Of a stretch of DNA of 48,083 nucleotides, positions 1-9,925 are shown in pieces; the stretch's first letter is position 1, and every line of letters begins with the position of its first letter. The notes beneath the pieces are model-generated. The model was given only the letters and a program-made list of their open reading frames with translations. It was not told the DNA's origin and ran no database searches. The position numbers and the translations under genes are program-made. Origin of the DNA: Falciphora oryzae (lineage: Eukaryota; Ascomycota; Sordariomycetes; Magnaporthales; Magnaporthaceae); assembly GCA_000733355.1 (NCBI GenBank), contig JNVV01000023.1, positions 76,552 to 124,634 on the forward strand, read 5' to 3'.

Positions 1-1013
1 CAGCAGGGATCCCGGCCCATGCACTCTCCAGAGTCTGGAGGCCCTACCACCCAAGAATTCAAAGTCCTCCTCAAGCACTCGCTCGCCAGGCCGCTACGCT
101 TTGCCAGAATTACCGCGAGATCTTGTTCCGCCTTCTGGATAAGTTGATGCTACCTATGTGCATACCTACCTACCTACTTTGGCTTTATGAAATTAACCCA
201 ATCTTTTTCTTTTATGCCATATATTAACGGCTTTCGTTCTTCATCAAGTGGCGTCCCTTCCCGTTTTGCCATGACTCTCCCAAATCATCGCAGCACGAAT
301 CGTTTTCCTGCGCCGATGTTGATTTAAAGTTGTGTGGATCCTGGCCAGTGGGACGAACCTGCGGGGTGTGTGAGCCTCAATTGTTCTCGAGCTTGGAGAG
401 AGCAGCAACGTTCTCCACACTCTAGCGGCACCGTCCTTGGCCCCCTCGCAGCAAGCTATCACATAGATTTTAACAGCAACACAGCTGGACATAAAAAAAA
501 AGACTTCCCACTCAGATATATATCACTTGGCCATCGCTGGAAGATAACATCAGACGGATACTGGTCCGTGGGGCGAACACTGTGGCGAAGTGGGCCACAA
601 CCACCTTTGGGCAGCAGACCTCCAGCCCGGATTCACGCACACAAACACAACCACCACACACCCATCTGGCAGAACCGTCTTCGACGTTGCCATACTCGAA
701 CCCACCTACCAGCTTTCCGCTTGAGCAGCATCACGGTCAAAGTCTCCCTAGCAATTAAAAGCTTCTACAAGGCAAGTCGGTCGCGCGCGAAATGTTGGAG
801 CATTCTCGTCTGCCATCCACCAGCCAGCCGTCACGAAAAGACCACTGGCCAGACCCCAGCAAACTCCCATCTTCCGTCCATCCAACCCACACAGCACTGG
901 CGGTAGGGATTCAGCATCCTTTCCACTTCTCCTTTGTGCCTTCCAACCTGCTGCCAACGCCCGATGTCTACGCTCCATCGCCACTAACAAAATGGACCCA
1001 ACGAATTGTATAG
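1..1013. other. Upstream non-coding region of the first small gene
   Basis: No gene was recognised here. The open frames present lack an ATG start or a convincing composition. The stretch just before 1014 is CA/pyrimidine-rich, as is usual for fungal leaders. Confidence 0.5.
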
Positions 1014-1472
1014 ATGTCGGCTATCGACTACAACACTGAGTGGACACCGCTTGCTGCTCAACATGACGACATTGCCGCAATTGCGACAATTCTCACGAAG
1101 GAGGGACTACTGTCGATCATGACGATCGACCGGGACCACACCAGCCGGATGACGGCGGCGCTTCGATCCGACGCCATTGCCAACCTAGAGCATACAATCA
1201 CAGAGCAGATTGGTCTGTTGGGAGACAACTCTGCAGTGATTTGCGAGGCCATCGAGAAGATCACTTTGAACGCTCTCCAGGAGAGCGGAATGAGTACGCG
1301 TCAAGCTGAAATCGCCTGGGGAGACAATGTGGAGAGGATTAATGCCATTATTATGGCGATTCTTTCGACGTCTACTTGTAAGTTCATGCTAGCCGTGTCG
1401 CTATATCCTTAGTAGTGCCATTGTTCCTTTGTCTGTGTACGACTACCCATTCGCTAACCTGCGCCTATAGAA
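1014..1472 (+). CDS. Unrecognised small protein, first and only intact member of a local tandem array (two exons)
   Basis: Predicted as exon 1014..1377 plus exon 1471..1472, giving 121 aa. The intron at 1378..1470 starts GTAAGT, has a GCTAAC branch site about 17 nt before its end, and ends CTATAG. Splicing joins a T to AA, so the stop codon TAA is split by the intron. If the intron is retained the frame reads on to a TAG at 1410..1412 and gives 132 aa. The protein has no signal peptide or TM segment; it is mostly hydrophilic with predicted helical stretches and a conserved core of the form ICxxxExxTLxALxxSGM followed by WGDNVExI. The same core recurs in damaged copies near 3.1, 3.7 and 4.0 kb. 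I do not recognise the family. The start is the first ATG in frame and no copy extends it upstream. Confidence 0.6.
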
Positions 1473-2952
1473 ACGCGTCGTTCGGTCAGCGTGGGGGGAA
1501 GCGACGACCGCTTTTGTGGTGCAGAGGCAGGGGGTAAAGGGGGTCTCACGGTTCCATTCACGCGGGCTGAGACCACGCGCAAGAAAGGATGGATCTTGCC
1601 ACCATCAGCTAGATCGACTAAGCTGCGTTTAGCTTAGTTATGGCGCGGTAGGCTTTTGGCGCCATGCATCGGACGCTTTCACAATTAATGTGGTTTGTTA
1701 CTTGCAGAATGAAATGGTCGCGGAGTTGTCCTACTTGAGGAGGCACTCCGGGAGGTGGCTGCATTTTTTTAATTGCTATTCGCCGGAAAAGAAGGTGGAA
1801 AATCTGGGCTTTAACGCCTCCGACAACTGTTGAGTTCCTCGAAAAAAGACTGGCTTTGGACACACCTTCACCAACACAAGGCCGCCCTGCGAACTGTCAC
1901 CATATCGAAAAGCGCCCTCTGCATCTTTGGGGTAGACCCAAACCCTCGAAGAATCTCCAATCAAACTCGGCCGAAAATGAATCAGGACAAAGGCCACACT
2001 GCGGCTTGCTCATCGAACGAGAGATTTTTTGCGTTCTTCAAGGACAACTCGTCAGTCGTCGTCTCCTCCCTTTCAATCGGGGGTTTGCATGGTTTTGCAA
2101 TCCCTTTACATATCCTCGAACTCCTGTTTTTTACCCCTAAAACCAAACGCGGCAGCAACATCCAACCAACTGCACCCTGCATATATGCGAGCCACTCAGG
2201 CTACCGTGGCAGACGATCCGCGCAAGGGCAGTCGAGTAAGTAACCGCCTTCTCCCTGGCGTCTGGCAGGCGTCGACTGACAAGAAGGCCTTGGCGGGAGC
2301 AGCGAGAGCACGGACTGTGCGACAACGAAATCATTGGGGGCATGGGGCCGAAATGAGGGGCGGATTGCCGAGGTATCCTTCGATTCTTGTCAGGCTTGCT
2401 CAGCTACAACCCAATAGTGAGCAGCCAATGTTGGGTCCGGGTCTCCTCTTCCATTCCATTCCCCACGTCTTAACACGGCTCTCAAAAGTCGTCATCGGCT
2501 CAGACTGTAGCGCGGTCAGCATCGCGCTACGTAGGAAACGATGGGTTTACGTTGATTCCCCAAAGGATTTCAGCCCCTCGCAAGCCACAGCCATCGTCTT
2601 GCCTCCTTTCCGATCAATTTCTTCACTCTTATGCCCCCGTTTTATATACCAAACCTTTTTTTCCTTTTGCTTTGGAACCAAGCGCGGCAGCAACAACCAG
2701 CCGGCCGCACGCCACATGTGTGCGAGCCAAACAGACCACCAGCTTGCTAAATCAAAGACCACATCTAGAAGTCTTGCTAGCCAGTGAAGGGTGACTAGTA
2801 GGAGCTTGGGGCCTCTGGTGGGATAATGGAAAGTGGTCCTTTGAGATTCTTGGAAGACGAGGATGAAGGATGGCAGCTCATCCGAGCAGAAGGAAGGATG
2901 ACTTGTTTGAGAGATTCGCCAGTCCAGAAATTCCTGACGACCTAACGAGACT
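1473..2952. other. Spacer of the tandem array, with two diverged copies of a promoter-like block
   Basis: No gene was recognised. Two blocks near 2040..2230 and 2575..2765 are related. Both have a pyrimidine-rich part, a run of Ts, then an ACCAAxCGCGGCAGCAACA core and a related stretch ending in GTGCGAGCC or ATGCGAGCC. The second block lies about 200 bp before the damaged second copy, so the blocks may be duplicated upstream regions of the array genes. Confidence 0.45.
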
Positions 2953-3416
2953 GTGACGGCCGATGGTTCGCCTCGCGTGAAAGGATCAAGCGCGAGTCCT
3001 GGAAGCACAACTGCTATCCTCGCAGCGGCGATGGCGAGGGAGGGGACTGCCACCATCATGGCGCGCGACCTGCGCAAAAGCAACGAGATGATGACTGCAC
3101 TCCAGGCCGAGTCGGTGGGAAGACTTGAGGGCCAGCTTAAGACATCGCTCGGTCCGTTAAACGAAGACATCGTCGCAATTTGCGGCGTTGTTAAAACCGC
3201 GACGCTGGAGGCCTTGGTTAAAATTGGCCTTGGGCCGCCCCAGGCCTAGATGATTTGGGCGGAGAACGTGGAGAAAATCAACGGAATAATCAGATATTCT
3301 GTTCATGGGAGCTTGTAAGTTTATAACAGCCATCGCCTTGCCTGCAATATTGTCATTGCTTTCGTAGCAGTGCACAAGTACCTTGTCGCTGACCCGCGCC
3401 CGCAGAAAAGCCCCGC
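2950..3416 (+). pseudogene. Second array copy, inactivated by an in-frame stop and lost start
   Basis: The frame covering about 2953..3249 aligns with the intact gene at 1014 across most of its length. Shared features include a run ending KEG/REG, the R-D-x-x-x-S-x-x-M-T-A segment, and the ICxxVxxxTLEAL core. There is no ATG at the expected start. A TAG at 3247..3249 falls where the intact copy has a Glu codon, just before the WGDNVExI-like segment, which can still be read after the stop (WAENVEKI). About 65 nt after that stop a GTAAGT donor follows, with a CAG acceptor near 3406; a T|intron|AA junction is again present. Confidence 0.6.
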
Positions 3417-3540
3417 CCTAAATCCCGCGAACAACGAGTTGGAGAACGCTGGGCGACTTTGTCATGGATGATACGATAAGCCGGAGGTCGTGCCGCTAAC
3501 AGGAGCTACTGCTCCACTCTTTCCTTCATAGCCAGCAAAG

Positions 3541-3868
3541 GGCCGGAGCTAGCCTAGTTCATGCTAGCCATGTCGCTGCATCCTTACTAGTGCCATTATT
3601 CTTTATTTGGCCATGTACGAATGCCCACTTGCTAACCCACGCCTATAGAAACGCGTTGCCACTAGATTCGGTCAGTTTGGGTGGAAAAGATCGCAGCCCG
3701 GTCAACAAGAGCATCACTCTCCTAGGAGAGAACGCTGCGGCAATTTGCCAGGTGGTCGAAGAGACCACATTGGAGGCATTGGAACAGAGCGGAATGTCCC
3801 AAAGCCAGGCCGAGACAACACGGGGGGACAATGTTGAGAAGATTAGGATTCTATGGTAAGCCTTGAAG
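3541..3868 (+). pseudogene. Third array unit: leftover intron and second-exon start fused to a truncated coding copy
   Basis: Sequence 3555..3680 closely matches the intron and start of exon 2 of the gene at 1014 (about 1378..1500), including the GCTAAC branch site and the CTATAG|AAACGCGT acceptor. The GTAAGT donor is degraded to CTAGTT. This is followed directly by a coding fragment, about 3690..3859, that matches only the second half of the protein (ICQVVEETTLEALEQSGM, then RGDNVEKI). The unit therefore looks like the end of one lost copy joined to a 5'-truncated next copy. Confidence 0.6.
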
Positions 3869-3929
3869 TCAAACTAAAGGCTAGTCTGGCACCTCTCTCA
3901 GGCGGAGTCGCTGCACTTACAGAAAAGAT

Positions 3930-4140
3930 CGGGGGGGGCGACCCCTCATGCTCTAGGCCGGCGGGAGGCTTTGGATGCGTAGGCAGAGAACAACAAGCTT
4001 CTTAACGGAATTATCATGGGGACCTTTTCTTCGGCAACCTGTAAGTTTTTGCCGAGCCCCTTGGATTGAAACTGCTTCGTGGTCTATTGCCTCCTAGAGA
4101 TAGATGCATCATGGTAGCTAACTCGCACGCACACAGAATC
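3930..4140 (+). pseudogene. Fourth array remnant: end of exon 1 plus intron
   Basis: About 3975..4052 corresponds to the last 25 codons of the small gene, with TAG in place of the conserved Trp codon of the WGDN segment. It is followed by a GTAAGT donor, a GCTAAC branch site and an ACACAG|AA acceptor near 4137. The junction again keeps T|intron|AA. No upstream half of the protein is recognisable. Confidence 0.5.
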
Positions 4141-5040
4141 TCGCCTCATCCTACGGCGTGGTAACCTCTCTCCCCGGATGGTTTGCTACAACACCTAGCA
4201 TGTGTTGGCATAGTGCCCAACTCGGGGATAATCAGGCACAGAGGTGCAACGCACAATATTTTCCCCTCCCTTTTGTTTCTTTCGAGATAGCCATATCAGC
4301 CTACGGGTTATTGCATCCCTCTCTCCTTTTAGGCCATGGTGTGGTTGCACGCATTCTAAGCGCTCCCCATCGTTTGGGCAGGCGTCCGGTGAAGAGCCGC
4401 GGTTGGTGGTGGTGGTGGGCTGAGGGCGGGGGCGGCGGGAGCCAATACACGAGCACACACACACACAAACACTTGACAAATATGTGAAGGCTCAAGCCCC
4501 TCCCTGACAGTGAAAAATGCAGGGTTTTATGCGGACGCAGGATAATTTGAATCCTTCGGATGACAAAACGGAGCTATTTGGGAGGTGAGCACGAGCTGAA
4601 GTGCCGATCAAAAATAGAAGACAAATCACCATGAGCATACGGTTAAGTTTCGGCTGCCAAACTGTTCCATAGCGAGGCGGCGCACCCTAATCGTCCCGTT
4701 GTGCAACATGGGGGCGGGCCAGCCAGCGACGTGGGGTCGGGCCGGGGGATGAGGTCGAGACATGGCCGGGTCTCGTTCCCCGGCTCCTGGGATGCAAAAA
4801 TCATCTTGAAAGATGCTCCGCGGTCGCCCGGTTTGACCCCAATTAGCACCTGGTGGCCGGATCATGCCTGAGCCATCGATTTGCCCGGAGTCCTAATTCC
4901 CAACGTCTCCTCCTCGCTCCCGACTTGACAGATCGTCAACAGCAAAAACCATGGCGGAAACACTCCCGTCACGCCCGCTCTTTCTCCCTCGAACATCCAG
5001 GAGTCGAAACAAGATTGGTGGCGCCCGAACCCATCAACCT
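4141..5040. other. Non-coding spacer with simple repeats
   Basis: No gene was recognised. It holds a GGT-rich stretch near 4403..4440 and a short CA repeat near 4455..4475. Open frames here lack coding character. Confidence 0.4.
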
Positions 5041-5641
5041 GATGTTTCTCACTTGGATTCGGAGAAAAGCAAAGAGCACCTTGAGCCGCGTCCCAGGCGT
5101 CTCGACCTGGAATGTTGGGGATGCCTTCATCCGGGTAAGGCCGATCCATCAATGTCGCAACCAGCCAGTTCCGCTTCGCGTGCCGCCGTGGGCTCTTCCG
5201 CCAGCTGACGGGATTTCTGGGTCACACCCGGCGCCACACCACAGGGAATCATCTCCATCAGGGACCTGCAGCTGCTCACCGCCGTCCTGCTCAGCGGCTT
5301 CCTGTCGCTCGGGTGCGACGCAAACCCCGGAATGGGGAGTCCAGCCCATCTCCGCGTACCACTGGGAGATGGTGGTGCGGCTTGCCTGGCTCGCCACCGT
5401 CACCCACCTCGCGTCGCCGTCGGTCCTGCGCACCCACCTCTGTCGCAAGCCGAGCCAGCACATCATCCGCTTCGCCCTATCGATGCTGCTTCTAGCGCTC
5501 CTCCTTGCCGCCACATTCCCCACCATCTTCTTCAACTGGAGCGCCGTTGACGAGTATTATCGCAGTCGTGGGTATCGAGCGAGCCGTTCCTTCACCGCAG
5601 CCAATGCGTCGTCTCCCGCCGCCTGCTATTTCGACTTCTAG
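5041..5641 (+). pseudogene. Truncated, frameshifted fungal multi-pass membrane protein
   Basis: Exon 1 (in frame from the ATG at 5041) ends at 5134. The intron 5135..5244 has a GTAAGG donor, a GCTGAC branch site and a CACAG acceptor. Exon 2 continues as a helix-rich segment (RDLQLLTAVLLSGFLSL). At about 5315..5340 the frame must shift by one to enter the segment AYHWEMVVRLAWLATVTHL, which resembles a motif I associate with an uncharacterised fungal integral membrane family (YHW...V..LAW.SS.THL). A hydrophobic TM helix follows near 5485..5535, then a CYFDF ending at TAG. Compared with that family the N-terminal helices and the C-terminus are missing. No intron of normal length can repair the shift. 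A single-base sequencing error could explain the frameshift, but not the truncation. Confidence 0.6.
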
Positions 5642-6672
5642 CAAGGAATGTCCGAATACTAACACATTGCAGTTCGTTCGAGCGCGACGCGCCTGAAGTT
5701 GTCGTGAGCCCCTTGATGTGGCTTGCGCGCTTGCGCCTGCCCCACAGTTATGGCGGTGCCACTGGACGTCTGGGTCGTAGCGGAACCGTCACAACCGCCA
5801 GACGCAATAACAAGCTTGGCCAGGTTGTCAAGGGTCAAACAACACGGTGGGCGACTTCTGCTTGAGTTTCCAAAGAGGAGCCCCGACCTTGGAGGTAGGA
5901 TCACGCGGTGCGTGGACGACATGTTCACGCATCGGTGGGGGCATCTCCGCACCAATAGAAACTGACGAGCTAGCGCACGCTAACAACGGCAGCATCAGAG
6001 CCACCGCGCCACTAGCACATTTGGGAAATTGAGCAGTTCAGCTCGAAGCCCGAATTGCTCGCCGGCGCCGGTTGTCGTGATGGAGCATGGATGTTGATGG
6101 TGGCTGGGTCCAGAACGCTCGGCACCCCAGGTTTGGGTTTGCTGCTCTCGGAACCTACCGAAATCACATCTCAGATGTCTCGCTCGTTTGTCAAAGCGCT
6201 TGCGGTGAGAACGCTGGCCGCCGACGGCTGTGACGCAAAGATGCCGGTGTGTATGTGTCGTGTCCGCTGGCAGCTTTTTGCATTTCTCGCCGAGAAAACG
6301 GCGTGTAAGGCGTAGATCGAGAAAGCTGGAGTTGGTGTCAAGTTTTGAAGAGACGATCCATCCGCTTCCGACGACCCCAGGTCTTGGAGCAATCCAGGAC
6401 GGCAGTCCACCGCAGACTAGCAGAATCTCTTCTAGGGTGAAAGAAGTGTCGGCTGGGAATTGGCTAATCAGCCTGCAGGGTTGAGGCTGAGGCCTTTGTT
6501 GTCCGACGGGCCCTCGTGTCTGCCATGTGGCTTGCCACTATCGAAGGAGCTGGGCCAGGGGTCCTCCCGGACCGCCGGCCTTCGGCAACCACCGTTCACG
6601 TCCGGCTGCTGGTCGTCGGCCATGGCTTCAGGCGTCCATGAGGCTGAAGTCGCCCAGAGTGCCGGCAAGGGA
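5642..6672. other. Intergenic region before the secreted surface protein
   Basis: A TACTAAC branch-like site followed by GCAG lies at about 5657..5674, possibly a relic splice acceptor of the truncated membrane-protein gene. Otherwise no gene was recognised. Confidence 0.4.
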
Positions 6673-6678
6673 TATAAA
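6673..6678 (+). promoter_or_regulatory. TATA box of the secreted Ser/Thr-rich protein gene
   Basis: A TATAAA lies 142 bp upstream of the ATG at 6815, in a normal position for a fungal promoter with a leader of about 100 nt. Confidence 0.5.
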
Positions 6679-6814
6679 ACAATGACACACTTCCATCGGA
6701 ATCACAACGTATTATTCTTCAAGCGCCAAACGCTCCGGCTTGAGTTCTAGTCTCCACTGCCCCTGTGGGATTTTCGGACGCGCAATAGCTTCATCTTTAT
6801 CCGTCTCCAGCATA

Positions 6815-8251
6815 ATGAAACCCTTCACAACTGCAGCCGTTGCGGCCCTGTCGCTCGGCGCCGTGTCCGCGTCTCCGGCCTACCTCAGCTCGCGGATGCT
6901 GCAGCCCCGGTGGACGTACGACGTTTGCAACAACTGTTCCCTTTACAACGTGCCGGCGCCGGACAAGAACACGTTTAACGTCGGGCCCATTGGCAGTTGG
7001 CGCGCCGACAGGACCTATGACCTCTGCCTCGGTGGCCCCGCGGTCTGCTCCGTCAAGTCCACCGTGACGCTCGACTTTGTTGGCCTTAACATCTACTTCA
7101 ACTTCTCGAAATGGCCCACCGGATACGACTATGTCGACGCCAAGGTCTTCCTCGCCCCGATGGGAGTCGGCTACGGGCCGTCGTTCAATGGGGTCCCCGC
7201 GGACCTTACGCCGCAGTACAGCTGCACCGTCAACCCTGATCGGAGCGCAACCTGCTCCGTCCCTTTCTCGATCCTGACAGGAGTGAGCAGCAGCGACCCC
7301 TCAACGCTCTTTGCCGCCATGTGCCCTCTGGGCTCCAAGCAGGCTCTTGACTTCTACGTGGCATTCTCGGGCCACGTCAGCAGCTCCGCGGGGACGTCCT
7401 CCTTCAGCCAGGCATACCCCTGCACCAGCTACACCTCTGGGCAGTGCACCGCCTACTGCACCACTTGCGACTATGCCGAGATGTCGTATCGCTGCACCAA
7501 GTGCTACGTGCCGTGCCCTTCGTCGACGACGGTTTCGACCACAGCAAGCTCGACCACGACGACATCCAGCTCGACCACGACGACATCCAGCTCGACCACG
7601 ACGACATCCAGCACGACCACGACGACATCCAGCTCGACCACGACGACATCCAGCACCAGCACGACCGAGTCCAGCACCAGCACATCTTCCACTAGCGCGT
7701 CGACCACCGAGACCACCACGTCCACCAGCACAACGTCGTCGCCCACCAGCACCCCGACGGTCTGCAGCTACGGCACCGCCTTCGGCTACCGCGACGCCGG
7801 CAGCAGCGTCACCCTCAACACCCAGAGCGGCCACGGCTGCAACCGCTGGGGCTGGTACACGACGCCAAGCCTCGCGCAGCTCCAGGCCGGCATCTCGGGC
7901 ACCCTCCTCGTCGGCGCCGGCGGCAACAACGTCGGGGCCGCCACCAACGTCGGCACGTGGTCCGCGACCGCCAGCTCCGCCGGCGGGGTCGTGGTCACGT
8001 ACCAGCTGAACAGCCCCTACTCGCTCGCCGAGGTCCACGTCGACCTGGACTGCCTGCCCATCGACACGTGCGCGCCGGGCCAGTACACCTTCGGCGCCAC
8101 GTTCCCGAGCCCTGGACTCGCGACCTACTCGACCACGCCGTCGATGACCTACCCGACCTGCTCGGGCGGCTCTGTCGCATACCTGACCGTTCACGCCGCG
8201 GTGCTCGTGACGCAGGCCGGCGGGCCGTGCGGCGCGCCCGTTGCGTCCTAA
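6815..8251 (+). CDS. Secreted surface protein with mucin-like Ser/Thr linker
   Basis: Single exon, 478 aa. The ATG at 6815 is preferred over an open but non-ATG extension because it starts a clear signal peptide (residues 1 to about 19, ending AVSAS). Layout: a Cys-containing N-terminal domain (about 25-230) that ends in a Cys-rich stretch with several CxxC-like pairs, then a Ser/Thr-only linker (about 232-315), then a C-terminal domain (about 318-478) with a GCNRWGWY segment and four further Cys. The RWGW segment and following beta-strand pattern resemble a domain seen in fungal cell-surface proteins. The linker should be heavily O-glycosylated, so a role at the cell wall or in adhesion is an inference. 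Part of the linker is encoded by a 21-bp tandem repeat. There is no GPI signal at the C-terminus. Confidence 0.85.
   Translation: MKPFTTAAVAALSLGAVSASPAYLSSRMLQPRWTYDVCNNCSLYNVPAPDKNTFNVGPIGSWRADRTYDLCLGGPAVCSVKSTVTLDFVGLNIYFNFSKWPTGYDYVDAKVFLAPMGVGYGPSFNGVPADLTPQYSCTVNPDRSATCSVPFSILTGVSSSDPSTLFAAMCPLGSKQALDFYVAFSGHVSSSAGTSSFSQAYPCTSYTSGQCTAYCTTCDYAEMSYRCTKCYVPCPSSTTVSTTASSTTTTSSSTTTTSSSTTTTSSTTTTTSSSTTTTSSTSTTESSTSTSSTSASTTETTTSTSTTSSPTSTPTVCSYGTAFGYRDAGSSVTLNTQSGHGCNRWGWYTTPSLAQLQAGISGTLLVGAGGNNVGAATNVGTWSATASSAGGVVVTYQLNSPYSLAEVHVDLDCLPIDTCAPGQYTFGATFPSPGLATYSTTPSMTYPTCSGGSVAYLTVHAAVLVTQAGGPCGAPVAS
7547..7651 (+). repeat. In-frame 21-bp minisatellite in the Ser/Thr linker
   Basis: Five nearly identical copies of AGCTCGACCACGACGACATC plus one C follow each other, each encoding the seven residues SSTTTTS. 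One copy carries a CTC to CAC change. Imperfect Ser/Thr codons continue on both sides. Confidence 0.9.
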
Positions 8252-9150
8252 ATTAGGTGCATTGCAAATGGAGACGAGAGACGTGGTTTCCCTCCCCCCA
8301 CCACCACCACCATCACCACTCCGTTTCACCGACCAACTGTTCCAAAGTCGGCCGCCACAGTCGTCGGCCAGCGGAGCGCGGTCGAAATGATTTGTCTGAT
8401 AGTCATCAATGCCGTAACGAGCATAACTTGAAATATCACAAGTATTTAAGAAACTCTTCTTGTTACGTTTCCATCGTGGTTATTCTAGTGTACGTGGAAT
8501 TAAGCGAAAGAAAAACCTGTCCAAAAGGAGAAAAAAATGGACGGTAGCAAGGCGGTAAGTCCAGGGCATTGCGTGCCACAAAAATACCGTACCGCTCTGA
8601 CTTTCTCCTACCCTCACGCCGGGTATCTCGACGGCATGTGCAAAGTGGAGAGGAGATTGTGACTTTGTCCTGCTAAGCTGGCGAGAGGGCCCCGAGGTAC
8701 AACTGGGGAGCCAGTATCACGCAACATGTCACGAAACACTTTCGCGCATGGAACCTCGCTTTCCAGTCATACATTGTACGGGCGGCCTTTGGACAGGGAG
8801 AACAAGAGAGTGGGATTTGGAGTCCTAGCGGCAGGCTGATGAACCCTGCGTATGTTGTGTCACTAGGACCGTGTCCTGAGCTATGACGTCTTCATAACCT
8901 GCTCATCCTCGCCGCCGGTGAGCCGTATTACCACACTTCCGGCATCCGGCCCCTAGTACTACGCGCCATTACGGAGGCCACAGTATACGGCACCTGTGCG
9001 GTATCACTGGCGTGATACTTGCCTGAAACCTCTGAAAGGCCCCGGAAAGAGCACCGCAGCAGAATAGTTCCGAGAACACAGGGAGGATCAAAAAACGCAC
9101 GCCCCTCCCCAATTTATATTTCCTTCCCCCGGGACTGATATTGGAGACCG
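8252..9150. other. Intergenic region
   Basis: It contains a short CAC-repeat near 8300..8320, probably in the 3' UTR of the preceding gene. No gene was recognised in the rest. Confidence 0.4.
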
Positions 9151-9441
9151 ATGTCGACGTTCAACAAAAAGGCACGATTTCATGTGCTCTTTGGAATTAT
9201 TCACTTGCTCATTCTTCTCAAGCATTTCCTGGCTCACGCTGTTTCCGCTGTATCCCGAGCCGTATATCACAGCGCTGGAACAAGTGTCGACTTTGCCACG
9301 GTTTACTTTCAAACTGTGTTGGGCTTCACGTCTTTTGGGATTCTTGGTCTGGTTATCGACTTCGCATACACCATGTTCTCTATTGTGAAGGATGTTCGTT
9401 ACGGACGGCATCGAAGAGGACACACCACAGAGGAAGTTTAG
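9151..9441 (+). CDS. Small two-TM membrane protein, function unknown
   Basis: Single exon, 96 aa. Two hydrophobic helices lie at about residues 10-34 and 50-79, with a short basic N-terminus and a basic, hydrophilic C-terminal tail (RYGRHRRGH). The clean hydrophobic pattern supports a real gene, although codon use is less GC-biased than in the neighbouring long genes. I do not recognise a family. It lies 485 bp upstream of the GMC oxidoreductase on the same strand, but fungal neighbours are normally transcribed separately. It could also be a remnant of a larger membrane protein. Confidence 0.5.
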   Translation: MSTFNKKARFHVLFGIIHLLILLKHFLAHAVSAVSRAVYHSAGTSVDFATVYFQTVLGFTSFGILGLVIDFAYTMFSIVKDVRYGRHRRGHTTEEV

Positions 9442-9925
9442 GTGTCAGGGATGAAAAGGGCAAATAGCGGCTGGGGCCGTCCAAGACAATACGATTCGGT
9501 CAAGTTCAAAGGCCAGTCTATCCTCGCCACTCGACTTTTTCCGTGAATGTCCAACGAGAAGAGAGCAGAAGGTGACAGTACTTGCATCCCACAGGAGCAA
9601 GCGGTGCACCCAGCATCACAAATGGGGTCATATCCGATCGTGATTTACCTTCATATCCCATCGCCCCCTTGGCAGCCCCGCCAGACCAGCTCGTGTAACA
9701 TCATGATGATGGCAGCTTGGACGATCACGGCCGTGATGCGGGGTATGCATAAGCCCCGATGCGCAGGCACCATGACGTTGCAGAAGGGATGCGGAGGCTC
9801 CCCCACACGGCTTCGCATAACAGGAAGCGATCAGCCGTCACTGCAACATTTATAGCGCCCAAGGGTACCGCTCCCCGGCCCAAGACAGCCTTCCCACGCG
9901 CGAACTGCTTCCCATCTCCATCAAA
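9442..9925 (+). promoter_or_regulatory. Promoter region of the GMC oxidoreductase gene
   Basis: A TATAG element at 9851..9855 lies 75 bp before the ATG at 9926. The leader between them is C-rich. No coding sequence was recognised here. Confidence 0.4.

Noticed and set aside
5304..5345. A very short intron to repair the membrane-protein frameshift
   Set aside because: GT...AG pairs there would enclose only about 32 nt, below functional fungal intron size.
7301..8329. 342-aa frame on the minus strand within the secreted surface gene
   Set aside because: It is the antisense shadow of a GC-rich gene, with Arg/Gly-rich repeats from the minisatellite.
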